Source: Isoperla grammatica
Taxonomy: Eukaryota > Arthropoda > Insecta > Plecoptera > Perlodidae
Assembly (NCBI GenBank): GCA_945910005.1
Contig: OX246740.1
Coordinates: 49,029,353 to 49,093,352 of the forward strand
DNA length: 64,000 bases
Direction: 5' to 3'
Shown: piece by piece, positions 47,606-60,450 of the stretch
How positions within the stretch are numbered: the stretch's first letter is position 1
Layout of the letters: every line of letters begins with the position of its first letter
Made by a program: the position numbers and the translations under genes
Notes under the pieces: model-generated
Database searches by the model: none
What the model was told of the DNA's origin: nothing
Seen by the model: only the letters and a program-made list of their open reading frames with translations

Positions 47606-48086
47606 ATCGAGCAGTTTTAAAGCTATAAAAGTGACGGAAATATATTTATTCGTTTGCTCTATATCAATGTGGACGTTTTATTCCGTCACATTCATCTTTA
47701 CTACAATAAATTTTATTATATCTCTTCCACTAGTCAGCTATATTTTATTGTGAGTAATAGAATAACATATAGATTATACTGTTTTATGTGTACCTATCTT
47801 TGTCTTGTTCAACAACGTATTTTAACGTCATTTATTGTATCTATATTTATTATTATTTCCTATATACCACACACGAAATAAACACATGCATATAGTATTC
47901 GTGCTGCAATCCGCGATCTATAGGAACTATTAAAATAATCATATTTTATAGGCATCCCTGCTGTAGGTTTAAAACCATCAGATGTGCCCCTCTTCATGTA
48001 TATGGCACATACACGGAATTATGTGTTGGGTGTTTTACGGCGCGTCAACATCTTGGCTATTTAAAAACAACACAAAACAAACGTTG

Positions 48087-48379
48087 GGTGACTTTGGAGC
48101 CGTCCTAGCAACGAAGCACTCAATAAATTCAAAGTTGTTCTGAACCGGCCTTGTTGATTCTGGCATATGTCGCAAGTGTTCGCACTGTCCAATCACCGAT
48201 TCATATGTTTCGTATTTGAAATATCGATCTTTGATTGGTTATCGTTCACTCGTCGATGGTGTTCGAAGCCTACAGGGTTGGTTTAGTCACTTTAAATTAA
48301 AGTCCCCCACTGCAAATCAGTTTCGTTACTGAGTGGGTAGACTCTAAATGTGAATTTATTTATTTATTTATTTTTGTAT
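48087..48379 (+). mobile_element. SINE family 1, 5'-truncated copy
   Basis: It begins GTGACTTTGGAGCCGTCCTA, continues GCAACGAAGCACTCAATAAA, then follows the 14155 element through TCGTCGATGGTGTTCGAAGC and AAAGTCCCCCACTGC to GTGAATTTAT and (TTTA)n. Identity with the 14.3-14.6 kb part is high, suggesting a fairly recent insertion. It shows the core in full where the 14155 copy has lost the first half. Confidence 0.9.
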
Positions 48380-48689
48380 TTGTTTTTTTAAATTCGGGTA
48401 TTTTCAGACCCAAACAAATCGTACAGCATGTATTTTCGATACTGTCCAGCTCGACTTGTAAGTGTAGTGTTATAATCACTGAATCAGAGATGAGAGACGA
48501 TGAACACCAAGGAAACGGTTAATAGTGGGATCGCGTTGTAAACACAACTTGTTCGATGTCCAACGATCCCCCCCCTACCCTCCTCCCCCCCCCCCCCCCG
48601 TGAAGTCGTTCATTACCATATTATCGCGCGTTTAGGTTTATCGTCCATCTGATAGGAGCTGAATTCCTTGTTTCTACGCGTCTCGTGTT

Positions 48690-48795
48690 GTGTTAGGATG
48701 CCGACAGCGTTGGCGCGTTGGGCGCGTTGGCGCGTTGTAGCACGCGAGACTCTAATCATGGGGCTCCGGGCTCGATTCCCGTCCATGGTGATCGC
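48690..48795 (+). repeat. tRNA(Lys)-like SINE head with GCGCGTTGG repeats
   Basis: TTGGCGCGTTGGGCGCGTTG and a third GCGCGTTG lead into GACTCTAATCAT (compare GACTCTTAATC of lysine tRNA) and CCGGGCTCGATTCCCGTCC, a B box with a CGGG/CCCG T-stem. The triplicated GCGCGTTG replaces the usual A-box region. Confidence 0.5.
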
Positions 48796-48912
48796 GACTG
48801 ACGTTACATGCGAATGCAGGGAGTGAGATTTTTTATTTGGTCTTGGATTTTTTTTGCCAAACATCCTAGTTTGATTACTAGTTTGAGTCAAAAGGTATAT
48901 ATACGGCAAATA

Positions 48913-49100
48913 TAGCCGTCCTCGGTGGCTCATTCGTTTGGGTTCTAATCATTCGGCTCTTAGGGACGTGGGTTCGAATTCCACATAAAGCCCATAAGGT
49001 TTTTTTTATTGTTCTTTTTAATGTATCATCCCTTATCGTCTCGAATGGTATGATTGTAATGATAGAGAGGTAAAGCAACAAGAATTTAATTGAATTTATA
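48913..49100 (+). mobile_element. SINE family 2, copy with head
   Basis: The head holds GGTGGCTCATTCGTTTGGG (A-box region) and ACGTGGGTTCGAATTCCAC (B box with a 5-bp T-stem). The body reads TATCATCCCTTATCGTCTCG, AATGGTATGATTGTAATGAT and GAGAGGTAAAGCAACAAGAA, matching 30425-30570. The minus-strand peptide CGIRTHVPKS is simply this B box translated. Confidence 0.75.
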
Positions 49101-49109
49101 GAGTGAAAT

Positions 49110-51055
49110 TGATTTCTTGGGATGTGAAGTCGTGACAAGTAAAGCAATGTTACCTGAGAAGCAGATCCGTCGGGGAGAGCAGAATGATTTTACTTCATGT
49201 CGCTTAGAGTGCACGTAAAACTATGAGAGATTAAAATCAGTTTCAAAGTTAAAAATAATTCCCATGAAAAATTCTTCAAGTTATGAAGCTCAAAATTGTA
49301 ATATACATCATTCTGTCATTTATTTTTAAGAATATATAAATTTTTGAAAAATTTCATTACGTGCCATGTGGAAATGAAAAGACTGGATAGAAAAGAAGAA
49401 AAAGGGAAAAAGAATAGAGAGCTATTTCAAACCAATCCAGGGGTTGATATAACAAAAAAAAACTAAAGGAAATCGGTCAGAGTTTACAAAACAAACAAAT
49501 AGGTCTCGGTGGTTGTGGATGTAAATGTACGTTTTCTAAACAGTTTTCTCGCTGAAACTCGATTTGATATGTACCTATTTTACATCTCGCGGCAAACGGT
49601 GGAGAATGTATAACGAAATAGTTAACTTTTATTTATGAACTTTCGTAATGGCAAATCGTTCTGAATGGAATTCAATATAAATACCGCGGGCAGTTCAGTT
49701 TTTGATTTTATCTCGAATAGTAGCTATTTCACCTTGTATACAGATATAATTCCAGATGAGAGATCGAGAAAGTTATTGCATAAACCATTGGTTTGTGTTA
49801 TCTGGTGCGTTCGGAGAACCATACATCGTATTGTGTGTAGGCAACTTCTATAGCCCGAAGCGTACATGTATAGCTTGCACTTGAAGTTGAAAAGTTGATC
49901 CTGGGTAATGCGATCTCAAGCCCTAAAGCTGACCTCCACTATAGCCGATAAGGCAAACACCTTCAATGGAAAGATGATCCAAAGAGAAGTGCTTTGTGTG
50001 GGTGTGTTTCTGTGTGCAAATGCGAAATTGTAATCCATCCTCTCAAATATGACGCTATAAACAAGTTTGTAGATGATTCAAACATAAAAACCTTATTTTC
50101 TCCTTAATCTAATCTAATGCAATAAATAATTAGTTACTCGGATTTAAAAGAACATACAATTGCAATTGCAATTTATTATTTTCATTTATTGTCTATCAAG
50201 TAAAATCATGGTGTTTTGTAGCAATCAATGTGTTGAATTATGATTTACCGTTACTTTTGAAATCATAGATTAGAATATAATGTAGATCCGAGCAATACGG
50301 AGTCAATATTTATTCAAAGGTTTGGTTTCTTTCTAAGAAATTGAGTAATGATTGTTTTTCATACTCATTATTTCTCCACTAATCTTTTGAGTACTATGCA
50401 TGCATTCATCGAGTTGTAAAAATCACACCATTCTGGCACTGTAGCTACAAAACAATCCAAATGTTCTCCATTCGTCCGGCTTGTGTATACAGTTGCAACT
50501 CCAACTATGTAGGAGTTTTTATGAACAACAATAGTCACGAGTGACTTGTGACTACGGAAGTGGCATAGCGAATGGGAGGAACTGGAGAGGCGTAGAATGT
50601 CGAAAGAGACATCGACAACCCTGCCTGAAAAACAAAAAACCCCACGAGAAAAAAACTCACACAAACCAAGCATCACCTTACTTTACGTAATCTAATCTAA
50701 GATTAAGTGCTTGTGCGGTTTTTTTTGGGCGCGCGCTACCCCTTTTTCCAGCACACGCAGGCAGGCACGTTGATCGAGTACCTCTGCGCATACCCTAGTG
50801 CGCATGGGCTGATGTCATAGTGTGCGAAACGAAACAGAAGAAACGTTATTTTGAATTTGTCATCCGACAGCGTGAGTGTTCTTAGTTTTATATAAAACGC
50901 AATAAATAACATGACATGCACAGTTTGTGGAAGCTACTTGAACGGAAAAAGCAGCTAGATAAATCAAAAGAGATGCGTGCGCAAAGTGTTGAAGAGATTT
51001 ATTTATCGCAAAGGGGATGGTTTGGCTGTATGTCCGTATGTCCCCAAGCACCTGC
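49110..51055. other. No supported gene
   Basis: AT-rich. A minus-strand frame of 102 codons (50368-50676) has no recognisable domain. A short GC-rich patch lies at 50720-50810. Confidence 0.4.
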
Positions 51056-51061
51056 GACCAG

Positions 51062-51092
51062 GACAGACGAACAGACAGACAGACAGACAGAC
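51062..51092 (+). repeat. (GACA)n microsatellite
   Basis: Five to six GACA units after a GGACAGACGAACAG lead-in. Confidence 0.9.
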
Positions 51093-52221
51093 CACCCACC
51101 CCTCATTCCGACACTGATAATTGAATGAAATGAAACTCTGGTCGAGAGGATTGTTCACTCTTCCGATGATATTTCTCGGGGATTGTGTTTAATGAATCGG
51201 TCAGACTCACTGATTGGTGGGAGGTCTCTCTGCCCCCCCCCCCCCCCTTGCTTGGGTTGGTGATACACGTCAGATGTTGGTAGGGAAACTGGACAATCCA
51301 TCGTTGTTGAACTTTCAATCTCGCTGGGAGATGGATCTTGTGAATACAAAAAAATATTTGGGGGGGGGGGGAGGTATTTGAAAATCTGAGCATTTGTTTA
51401 AAATTATCATTATCATATATAGAATTAAATCTTGGTGCAGGGTTGGGGAACTTAGAAAATCTGAACATCATTTAAAAGGTTTTCAATTTCAGATTTTGGT
51501 CTTCAAATTTTGTTGTTATTCCCGTGTACTAACGTATCTTGATTAATGTTTGTGAAGAAATTGTACATTATTTGAAAACAAACTTGCTGCTATATTTTAG
51601 TACGGGGATATTTGATTTGTTTTTAATAGTTGCATGTTTTTTTGTATTTTAGATTAAACCCTATTGATATATAGAAGATATTTCACTAGTTCTGTATTTT
51701 GTCTCTCTTACGTCAATAATCAATGTACATTTACTTTTTGTTTGTGAACCATTCTACCCACGTCATATGGCACACATGTATGTAAATATTTCCTCTAGTA
51801 CGGCAGATATAACCAACAAATGTTATTGATGATATTCTTCTTCGATCAAAGCTAAATCGAACTGAACCCGGTGTCTATTTTTACAGTTGCCTTTGTGCTG
51901 CAAGTGACGTTTGCTTTTACACTTTTTATACATCTATTTGCTTTGTTTTTGCATATTTTGTTCAACAATATAATGGTAACGTGCAGAGCTACAAAGAATA
52001 CCATAATGTGTTTGTGTATTCATTTGTATGTACTCGTATGAATGTAATTTGTGTTTACATTTTGTTAGGTAGGTAGACATTATTTATTTGATGTTTTATG
52101 ACGTCTAGGTTATTGACGTTGGCCGAATCATATCTATTGCATATCGCCGGCGTCATCAACATAAAAGGGGGTTAGTCTAAAGGTGTAGGGGGTGAGGGGG
52201 TTGGCGGGCGTGAAATGGCGC

Positions 52222-52560
52222 AGATTATGTCAAAATTCTTGTTCGAGTTGTGCGAGAAACTTGTCTATAAATTATAAAATATACCCAAGTATACTTCAAT
52301 ATTCGTGCTGTGAACTCATGAGAAAGTTTTCAAAACCAAAATAGCTACGGTTACGCCAAATATTCTTGCTCGAATTCATCAGAAAGTTATCTAACAAATA
52401 GGTACGGTTATACGTCAATAATGTTGTTCAAACTAGATGAGAAAGAAGTTTAAAGTACCGAACATTGCGTCAAAATGTTCTTCCTCGACCTAAGTTGTTA
52501 TAAAGTTGCCTATTTACGTCAAGATCTTGCTCGAACTGTGCGAGAAAGTTGCCTACAAAC
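52222..52560 (+). repeat. Diverged tandem array, about 57-bp units, six copies
   Basis: A unit of the form GTCAAAATTCTTGTTCGAG, TGTGCGAGAAAGTTGCCTA and AAA recurs near 52229, 52290, 52350, 52411, 52467 and 52517. Constant words are CGTCAA, TTGCTCGAA and GAGAAAGTT. The copies differ at many positions, so the array is old. Confidence 0.7.
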
Positions 52561-52738
52561 CTTTATGAGACAGTACACGCGCCGTCCGATCGCCTCTATA
52601 TTATACGAACGAGTCTCCAATAGGCTTATACAAATGGGATTAAGTATAACTTCCACGTGACTGCCCTTGCTATAGACAACAGCTGTCATGTTGTTCGTTA
52701 CGAACATTCAGTCAATTTATAATAAAACTCGGACCCTC

Positions 52739-52861
<123 letters not shown>

Positions 52862-52939
52862 CCTCTTAAAACTCAACAAATAGTGCCAAGTTTGGTTTAA
52901 TTCGTCGGTAGCGGCGACCGTGGATCGAGTCACTTTGCA

Positions 52940-55580
52940 ATAAATCCCGTGACAATGGCCTCTCCCTTCGTCCGGGCATCAACTGACCAGTAGCACAAAC
53001 GACGGCCACTCAATTTGCATATTGAATAGAGGAGGGGATGTGAGGGGTGAGGGGTGTGCGGGGGTCACTTGGTTTCATATAAACCTGTACTCGGTGTTGT
53101 GTCTACGCCGGCTTAGGTCCCGCCGTGTTTGTTGTTGTTGTTTTGGCTTAATATGTCATACGTGTCAGAGGTCACTCTATGCTGGGGAGGCGATGTCAGC
53201 GCACTCTATGAATTGGTCATAAAAATACATGTGAAATGGCCACTTTGACAAACATATGGAAATAGCGTCTGTGTGTTGATATAAGAAATGAAATTTTTAT
53301 TTAATACCTGTTATGTTCTAGTTGTTATATTTAGCTTTATCTTTTGCAATGTTTTGTTGAGTGTTTTTCATATTAGCTCGTTGTTATTGCGTGGTTATAA
53401 TTGAAAAAATTACAATTATAAATAATAAATATTTAGGAGAAAACTATATAAGGAAGCAATTTTTGTCAGAATAAACGACATCATAAAGAGCGAATGTTTT
53501 TGAAAATGTCTTCAACTACTGACAAGTTGTGTTTGTTGTTTCCTTTAGTTAGATTATGAGTGTGTAGTGTTTAGTTTGTGTAAAAAAAATTACAAGAAAA
53601 CGGTAGTTTTTTTAGAAAGTGAGGATATAATTTATATTTTTCAAAAGATGAGCAAAAGCCTTAACTCTTTCATCTCGTATTTGTTCAAGTTTAGAAGAGT
53701 TTCTTGTGCACTGTTTGCAGCTAGACTCATTATTAACGTTTGGTTGAATGTGGTTGGCAAGTGGTACTTATGACTCTAGGTATTTTCATGTTTGTGTAGA
53801 CAAAAAGATGAAGCGAATCACATTTTCTAGTCGACGTTTAACGATAATTTCTCAATATTTATCTGTGTTACTTCTATGTACATCGTAGCTGTTGTATATT
53901 GTAATAATGTGTTTTGTTTTGTATAATATTCAGAATTATTTATTGGTAATTTGAACTTTGGATAGATAAATAACATAATACAATAAATAATAGTTTTGCA
54001 TATTAGGTAGTTGTATTTGAATATTTTATTGCTATAGTCAATCCTGTTAAAACCCGATTTACAAAGAAGAACAATAAATACAACTTTACGTTTTACAAAT
54101 GGACAGTAACTGTAAGATATATGACAGAGGTGTATCTGTAAACTGTAAAGTCTACCTTAGCATGAATGTAAAACACAAAAGATTACAGAACAAATAGCCA
54201 ATAGCAAATACACTTCCATCTGGTTTTAAAGTAGAAATATGAAGTATTGTAAACTTGCCATCGATATGTTATGTAAATGTAACATATCATGTTTATATAA
54301 GCTTCTATAAGTTGTTTTGACAATCGACTTGAACGCGATCTCTCGGAGACATTTGAAGTACCTATCTATACATGAATGTTTTATAGGTTAATACTTCTCG
54401 TTTTGGCCCGCTGCATTTTACTACATCCTTCATGTATAAGCAATTTTTTCACTAAAATATTTATTCGAAATCCGTATTGACATTGAATAAAAACGTTCGG
54501 TTATGAATGTTGACTTAAACGTAAAATTCCGCCTATAACTTTATTGAAATCATAATAGCGTCATGACAGCGTTGCCAAATTCATGTATACGTAACCTGAC
54601 GGAATGAAAACAGTTTCGCTTGAGATGGGGTTTAAAAGTTTGCGAAATCCCTTTCGCTGAATCGGGTATTATGTTTAGAACGTTGAAGTGAAGTGACCAC
54701 ATGATAAGTTTTATATAGTTTGTTGGCATTTTGATTTTTTTTTTATATTGTTTTGAAAACATGTAATAGAAGGGGAACCAGTGCAAGCTTGTTGACGCAG
54801 ACAGCTTTTGTTAAATTTTATCCAGTATTTCAGTATGTTTTTCTTGCAAACTCGAATATTTATTTTGTCCATGTTTACATATTGTGGTAGTTCATTAATT
54901 TTGTATCTGTATTTTTCCTGTTCCCTATTAAAACAGCAATGTACACGTTATTGTATTTTGTTCCAGGGATTTGTCCAATGTTAATTAGATTTTTAATGTG
55001 ATATATTATGCATCAGTAAAAAACTACGGATCAGTGCGCATGACTGTATCTAGAATAAAATAAAACAACTTGCTAAATTAGATAGGTCAGTGCAGGCTCT
55101 ACATCAGTGACTATAGTTACGGGATTCTATCGCGTTAAATTAAAAGAGTTTTTAATCACATCTCAATAATGCTACTTCACCAATCGAAAAACGGAAAACA
55201 AGGCTCAATTGTATTCAAAATAACTTAATACTGTCGTATTTATTTAATGTATACGCTATTTAGTTATACACTGATTAGTTAGGGAGGAACTCAATTGCTG
55301 TTGTTGCTATTTCAAATTTGCTTAATTGCAAAGTACAAAGTAATACCCAGCTTGATATAGTTAAAATATTACAATTTTTTTACATAAAGCATTTAGTTAC
55401 GAGTTGTCACGAACCAAAATTGAGTCCGGTTGTGACTTTTTCGATGTGGTATAACATTTTTGTGAGATATGATTAAAAAACAGTATTATAGCTCGAACTA
55501 TGAAGAGTTTTTGGATAGTTTGTCTAAAACATCCGTTGTAGGTTGACTCTACGCTTTACGACTTAAAAAACAGTTTCGTT
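52940..55580. other. No supported gene
   Basis: AT-rich. GATATGTTA and TAACATATC (54263-54288) form a perfect 9-bp hairpin with an 8-base loop. No gene-like frame. Confidence 0.45.
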
Positions 55581-55675
55581 GGAAGTTACCAACAGTGGGG
55601 ATAGAACCCAGGAACCCCTACCCAAGTCCGTCGTGTCATACGGACAGCGCTATTTCTAGTTGGCAACTCTCAATT
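55580..55675 (-). repeat. tRNA-like element, minus strand, with acceptor-like stem
   Basis: On the minus strand GTTGCCAAC and GTTGGTAAC pair at eight of nine positions and enclose GTCCGT/ACGGAC (an anticodon-like arm) and GGGTTCTATCCCC (B box). This is the best-folded pseudo-tRNA in the window. The variable region is too long for a normal tRNA. Confidence 0.5.
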
Positions 55676-56228
55676 TATCCGCGTAGAATGTATTTGCTCT
55701 TCACAAACAAACAGAATGAAGCAATTACAAAGTTGTCTCTTTGGGTCCCCTCGCCAGTGACATGTTGACATGGTACGCGCATTTTTCTAAACACTGTTTG
55801 CTCTTTTAATCAAGAGTTCACACAGTGCTGTAACGACTAGGCAATCGAGATTTGTTTTCGGAACACTGGTTGAGTTTTGGCAGGCGAGTGTCATGATATA
55901 CCCACTCCAACTTTAGATAATGTCACATGAAAAGACTGACTGCCAATCTATTTAGACTATGGGAAAATAACGATATTCGGTGCAGCCTCAAGAGGACTAC
56001 ACAATATTGGAAAAGCAAATATTGATGTACATTTGGCTTCGGACGAAGTAAAGGCTTTTCTAACGTTGTCATCGAAAGGGGTAATAATTTTAATGTACAT
56101 CATTATAATCCGTAGTGCAGCAATGATTTCATGTTTGGGAGGTGTTTTCCTGACTGAATTATATAATATAATTATAATACATAGTTATTTTATAGGCGAG
56201 CGGTTTGGGACAGAGCTCCAGCTACAAA

Positions 56229-56248
56229 CTGGCGAAAACGTTCGCCAA
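56229..56248. promoter_or_regulatory. TGGCGAA/TTCGCCA inverted repeat
   Basis: TGGCGAA and TTCGCCA enclose AACG. The palindrome is short and CpG-bearing; its role is unknown. Confidence 0.25.
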
Positions 56249-56719
56249 ACTGTTTTCGTATAAGTGTCCGGAAAATAACTTTAGAGTAATTATATTTGCA
56301 TTCAGTTGCCGTATTTTGCCAAACTATTACCACGTATTACAACAATAATATAAAAAAAAACGAAAAACATAATTGAAAGTTAGCAACATTCATAAAATAC
56401 AGCGTTCAACTGTCAAGACACCAGCATTGCGAGAGCAATTTTACGAGTTGGAAACGTAGCTTTGCGCGAGGTTGAGCGGTTTCCAGTGTTCTCGTGTTTC
56501 TTCACTCTTATTGTACAGCTAGAGTCTGAGCTATTATTATTGCTTATTGAGCACCAACCGCCTCCCGCAATCACCAACCCACATGGTCTAAGAAAAGATG
56601 GAATTCTCCGTATTACTACCGACGGAACGTGCCTCTTAACTTCAATTCCTCTAAACACTGTTATTTATTAGTGATGTCTCGCTAGACAAGTCTACCAGTC
56701 GGTCTGTCTGGCTACTTAC

Positions 56720-57770
56720 TTACTTACTTGTTTGTCAGTCGTTTGTCTTTATTAATTAGAACAATCACGGTTGTGAATCCACACTTAGTTTAATCCAATC
56801 AAATCCGATTTAACTGCTCTAATGAAAAAATACTTCCTGAAATAAAAGTTGACCGCCGCGCGGTGGGTTGTGGGTTGTCCACCATGCGGGAAGGATGGAT
56901 GTTTCGACTGTATACGTGGCTGCATCTTCGGGAGGACCACACACGAATGATGGCGAGATTCTTCGGATCATCCCCGGTAATTAACCCCCTCCCTCCTCCC
57001 TCCTCCCCCCCCCCCCCTCCCCCTCCCGCGGCGTCGGGCGTGCGTCCACGGAGGGCAAAGCATCATGCGGGTATTCTAGCTATATAGCTTGTTGTGAGTT
57101 GTGACTACTGGCGATACGTAACCATTCTCAATATTGTGATCGAGTACCAGGGTGTGACTTTTCTGCGTACAAATATATACGGGAAATTAAAGAGGCACTG
57201 TCATTGTTATGTTAATATACCTAGCTGGAATAATAACACACATTGGGAGTCTGTTGCATAAAGAAACATTTTTTGAAGTCAAGAAACATAAATGTTGATA
57301 CTAGGATGGAAATATAAACACTACATTGAGTGTTGCATTGTATAAACATGGACTATTAAAAAAAAGAACAATAATAAGTTAGAGGCATTCTAGATGTGGT
57401 GTTACCTGAGATGATTGAATGTCTCTTGCGTGGATCGAGTTACAAATGAGGATATCTTGGAAGAACACAAAAACAAAATCGGAGGGGTCGTTAGGTTTGG
57501 TAAATTCGGAGACAGCAAGGAATTAAATTAAAGAAATATAATTCATAATCAAAGGGCAAGTGCATGGGGGGGGGGGGAGGTAGCAAAAGCAGACTAAGAT
57601 TTGAATACATGCGATGCAACAGATATTCCAGGATATTGAATGTAAAGGATATATTTTAGAAATGAAAAGGCCGACAGAAAATAATTGAGCACTTTTTTAA
57701 TCAAATTTACGGATCGATGTATCAAAAAAAATTCACTCGTCAACTCAATGAGCAAATTTTGTAAATATAA
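56720..57770. other. No supported gene; short CTTA and poly-C/G tracts
   Basis: CTTA units lie at 56713-56729, poly-C near 57006-57016 and poly-G near 57567-57576. A GC-rich frame at 56863-57087 has a proline run made by the poly-C tract and is not a credible protein. Confidence 0.45.
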
Positions 57771-57774
57771 TCGG

Positions 57775-57835
57775 TAATCGAACCTTTGACCCTTCTGTAT
57801 GGAAGCAGGAGTAAAGCCTATAAGATCACCCCTTC
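57775..57835 (-). repeat. Gly-type tRNA-like head, minus strand
   Basis: The minus strand reads CTCCTGCTTCCATACAGAAG followed by GTCAAAGGTTCGATTACC. The anticodon-arm region resembles the family 1 SINE head. Confidence 0.45.
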
Positions 57836-58061
57836 TCAGTTTAAAGTAATATCCATTACCTACTGCTCTGTGGTGCTATGTCTTCTACTTTCATCAATAC
57901 GGTTTGGTGTTTGACTTGATCTTGTAAGATTTTCACGTACTTTGCTTTAAAGTTCTTGTTGATAGTCGGAATTCGTCTTCTTTAAAATGTTTGGAGAGAT
58001 TTCACTATTAAAGGTGATGTGGCGTTCTCATGCTACTTGCGACATTGATTTATCTAATTTA

Positions 58062-58095
58062 ATAACAATAATAATAATAGTAATAATAATAATAT
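58062..58095 (+). repeat. (AAT)n microsatellite
   Basis: AATAATAAT repeats with one AGT interruption. Confidence 0.9.
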
Positions 58096-58099
58096 GTAC

Positions 58100-60340
58100 T
58101 ACTATTTTACATATTTGTATATATTTAATAATCATATTATTTCAATGCTTGTGACTTGTTGAGAATATATTATCCAATTTCGTAGGGATGTTGACTAATC
58201 GGAGTACACCTCCTTTGTATTAGTGTAAAATGGTGTAGTTAGAGTCAGAATACACAATTCACTCGAAAAGCCTGAGAATTTCAGGTGTTTTGCCTGTATC
58301 TTAAAAATTAGATTCACCACCAAAATTTTAGATTTATGCAGGACTAAGTATAATCAAGATCTATGGATATTTACAAAAACATTATTACGTTTAAATCAAA
58401 TTAGACAAATTGATGTATTTAATAAATTTATTCTCACACACAATCAATTTTGAATGTTTTTTTTATGGGGGAAACTTTAGATTTTGATAATAGTATATAC
58501 CTAGTCACTCACGGAGCATTGGACATTTTTGATATTGAATATACGAACAATTTATCTAAAACTCTCACGCAAACACACTATTACTTATAATAACCACAAA
58601 CTTGACGTGACTAACGAAGCAAGCAACAAGTCCGCGCTAGCTAGAGCAACGTCCAACAAAAACTGTCTTAACTATATTCTTTGGTGTTTGTTTGATGGGA
58701 TATCCGAGTATACGTCTGTGTTTCGCAAACTCAGTTTAAACAATAACTGTATTGTAATAACTGTATTGTATAAGCAACACTGTAATATACAGCGTTGCTA
58801 AAATAAACCCTCGGTTCCTGAAACTGTCAAACTAAATTATTACAATTCTGTTCTAGTTGACGTTTCTTGTGTACATAAGTTTAACAAAACATACAAAAGC
58901 TCAGACACCATAGTTTTATTTCTTATTATAACATTCTGCACGGAGCATAACTACATTACATGCAACAACCTGCATGAGTATCCGTAAGTTCATGATATTT
59001 TGAAGGGGGGGAGTGGGAGGGGGACTAAACACTATCTATTCGTGTGAAAGGGGGGCTCATGGAGTTTGTTAGCATCACAGTAAGCCCCTCAGGAGAAGTT
59101 TTGGATTTTTAACACTTTTAGTCGATTTTGCGACGAAACGATTTGAAACCTATTCATAATAGCCGATGAAGTTTAAAGTTTTTCCTTGGCTTGGACGCAG
59201 GGGGAGGGGGGGCAAGTGGACCCCTTGTCACCCCCTCGCGACGCCTTTGTCAAGAAGGTTAATCGAGACCAGAAGAAGTGCTATTGAACTTCTAGAAATA
59301 AATAACTTCACTGAATAGCAGCATGTATGTGTGTGGTGATTTTGTAGCCTAACAATATGAACCATGGAACGTTTATACCACAGCACCACAAGTCAAGTAA
59401 GATAATGTCTTCTTGATAGACTCTATGACAACCCTATGGGGCACCCTCAAAACTTCCCCCGTCGCCAATGTCCTCCGCTCGCCTCAAGACGAGGGAGCGC
59501 GCGCTGATTTTGAGCGACTGTTCACGTAAAGATAATTCACTCCACTCTCTCCAACTTGCGCCGTTTGCAAACTACGCTTTAATCCCGAGGGTATGTTTTA
59601 CTATTGTGTGTTGTTCCGAGCGTGGCAAGTCTTCCTGCTTGCTTGCCTGAGCCCTCCTCCTTCCTTTCAACAAAGTGTTTTTGTTTTCAACATTGTTCAT
59701 TCCCGGTTTATCGACGTAAATTGTGAATAGATGAACGATATCATTATAGCCAGCGCTCGTCTATACCAGCTACTATACAAAGAGTTAAAGAAGATGTTCT
59801 TGAGCGGAGAACTTCTTGAAGTGACTGGCTGTTAATACCTCCTCCTTCTCCTCCTCCCTCAAACAAACGACGTCATTTTATCACTAAAAACTTTAACGTC
59901 AATGTTAGGTAACTTTGTAAACTCGATTTATCAGAAAGTTATTCTAATCCCCGTAACGGGTACGTCCTTCTGTCTTAATCTTCCGTAATATTACCGTGTG
60001 TATCTTGCTTTTTGTTATCCCGTTTAGCTATAAGGACGACGGGCGATCCGTTAAGGTGTCTTTTCCATTAGGAGCGAGTAACTTACTTTACAGTTGACAA
60101 GTAGTGCATAACAGAGTGCCTAGTGATGTAACATATACCACACCTTACTACTTACTTCACATGCTCTTCTCTTCATCAGCTGTTTCCGTCTCGCTCGCAA
60201 ATTGTTTAGAATGCAGACACAGTGTGCATAGACACAAATTATATTTATAAAACAGTGCGACATTCTGTACTGTGTTGCTAATGAAAAATAATCATTCATA
60301 TCTCCGGACGTATTTCGTAATGTATTCGAACAGAGTGTGG
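58100..60340. other. No supported gene
   Basis: AT-rich with G-rich patches near 59008-59060 and 59199-59212. The acceptor-like CTCTTCTCTTCATCAG (ending 60179) opens a short frame with no donor. Confidence 0.4.
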
Positions 60341-60343
60341 GAG

Positions 60344-60346
<3 letters not shown>

Positions 60347-60427
<81 letters not shown>

Positions 60428-60450
60428 AGAGAAGGAGAGAGAAAGAGATA
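60347..60450 (+). repeat. Long (GA)n microsatellite
   Basis: An uninterrupted GA run to about 60426, then degenerate GAGAA units. Confidence 0.98.

Noticed and set aside
48878..49147. Minus-strand peptide containing CGIRTHVPKS
   Set aside because: This is the B box of a SINE translated backwards; such peptides are common artefacts of SINE-rich genomes.
56863..57087. Pro-rich frame of 74 codons
   Set aside because: The proline run comes from a poly-C tract, and no splice site or homology supports it.
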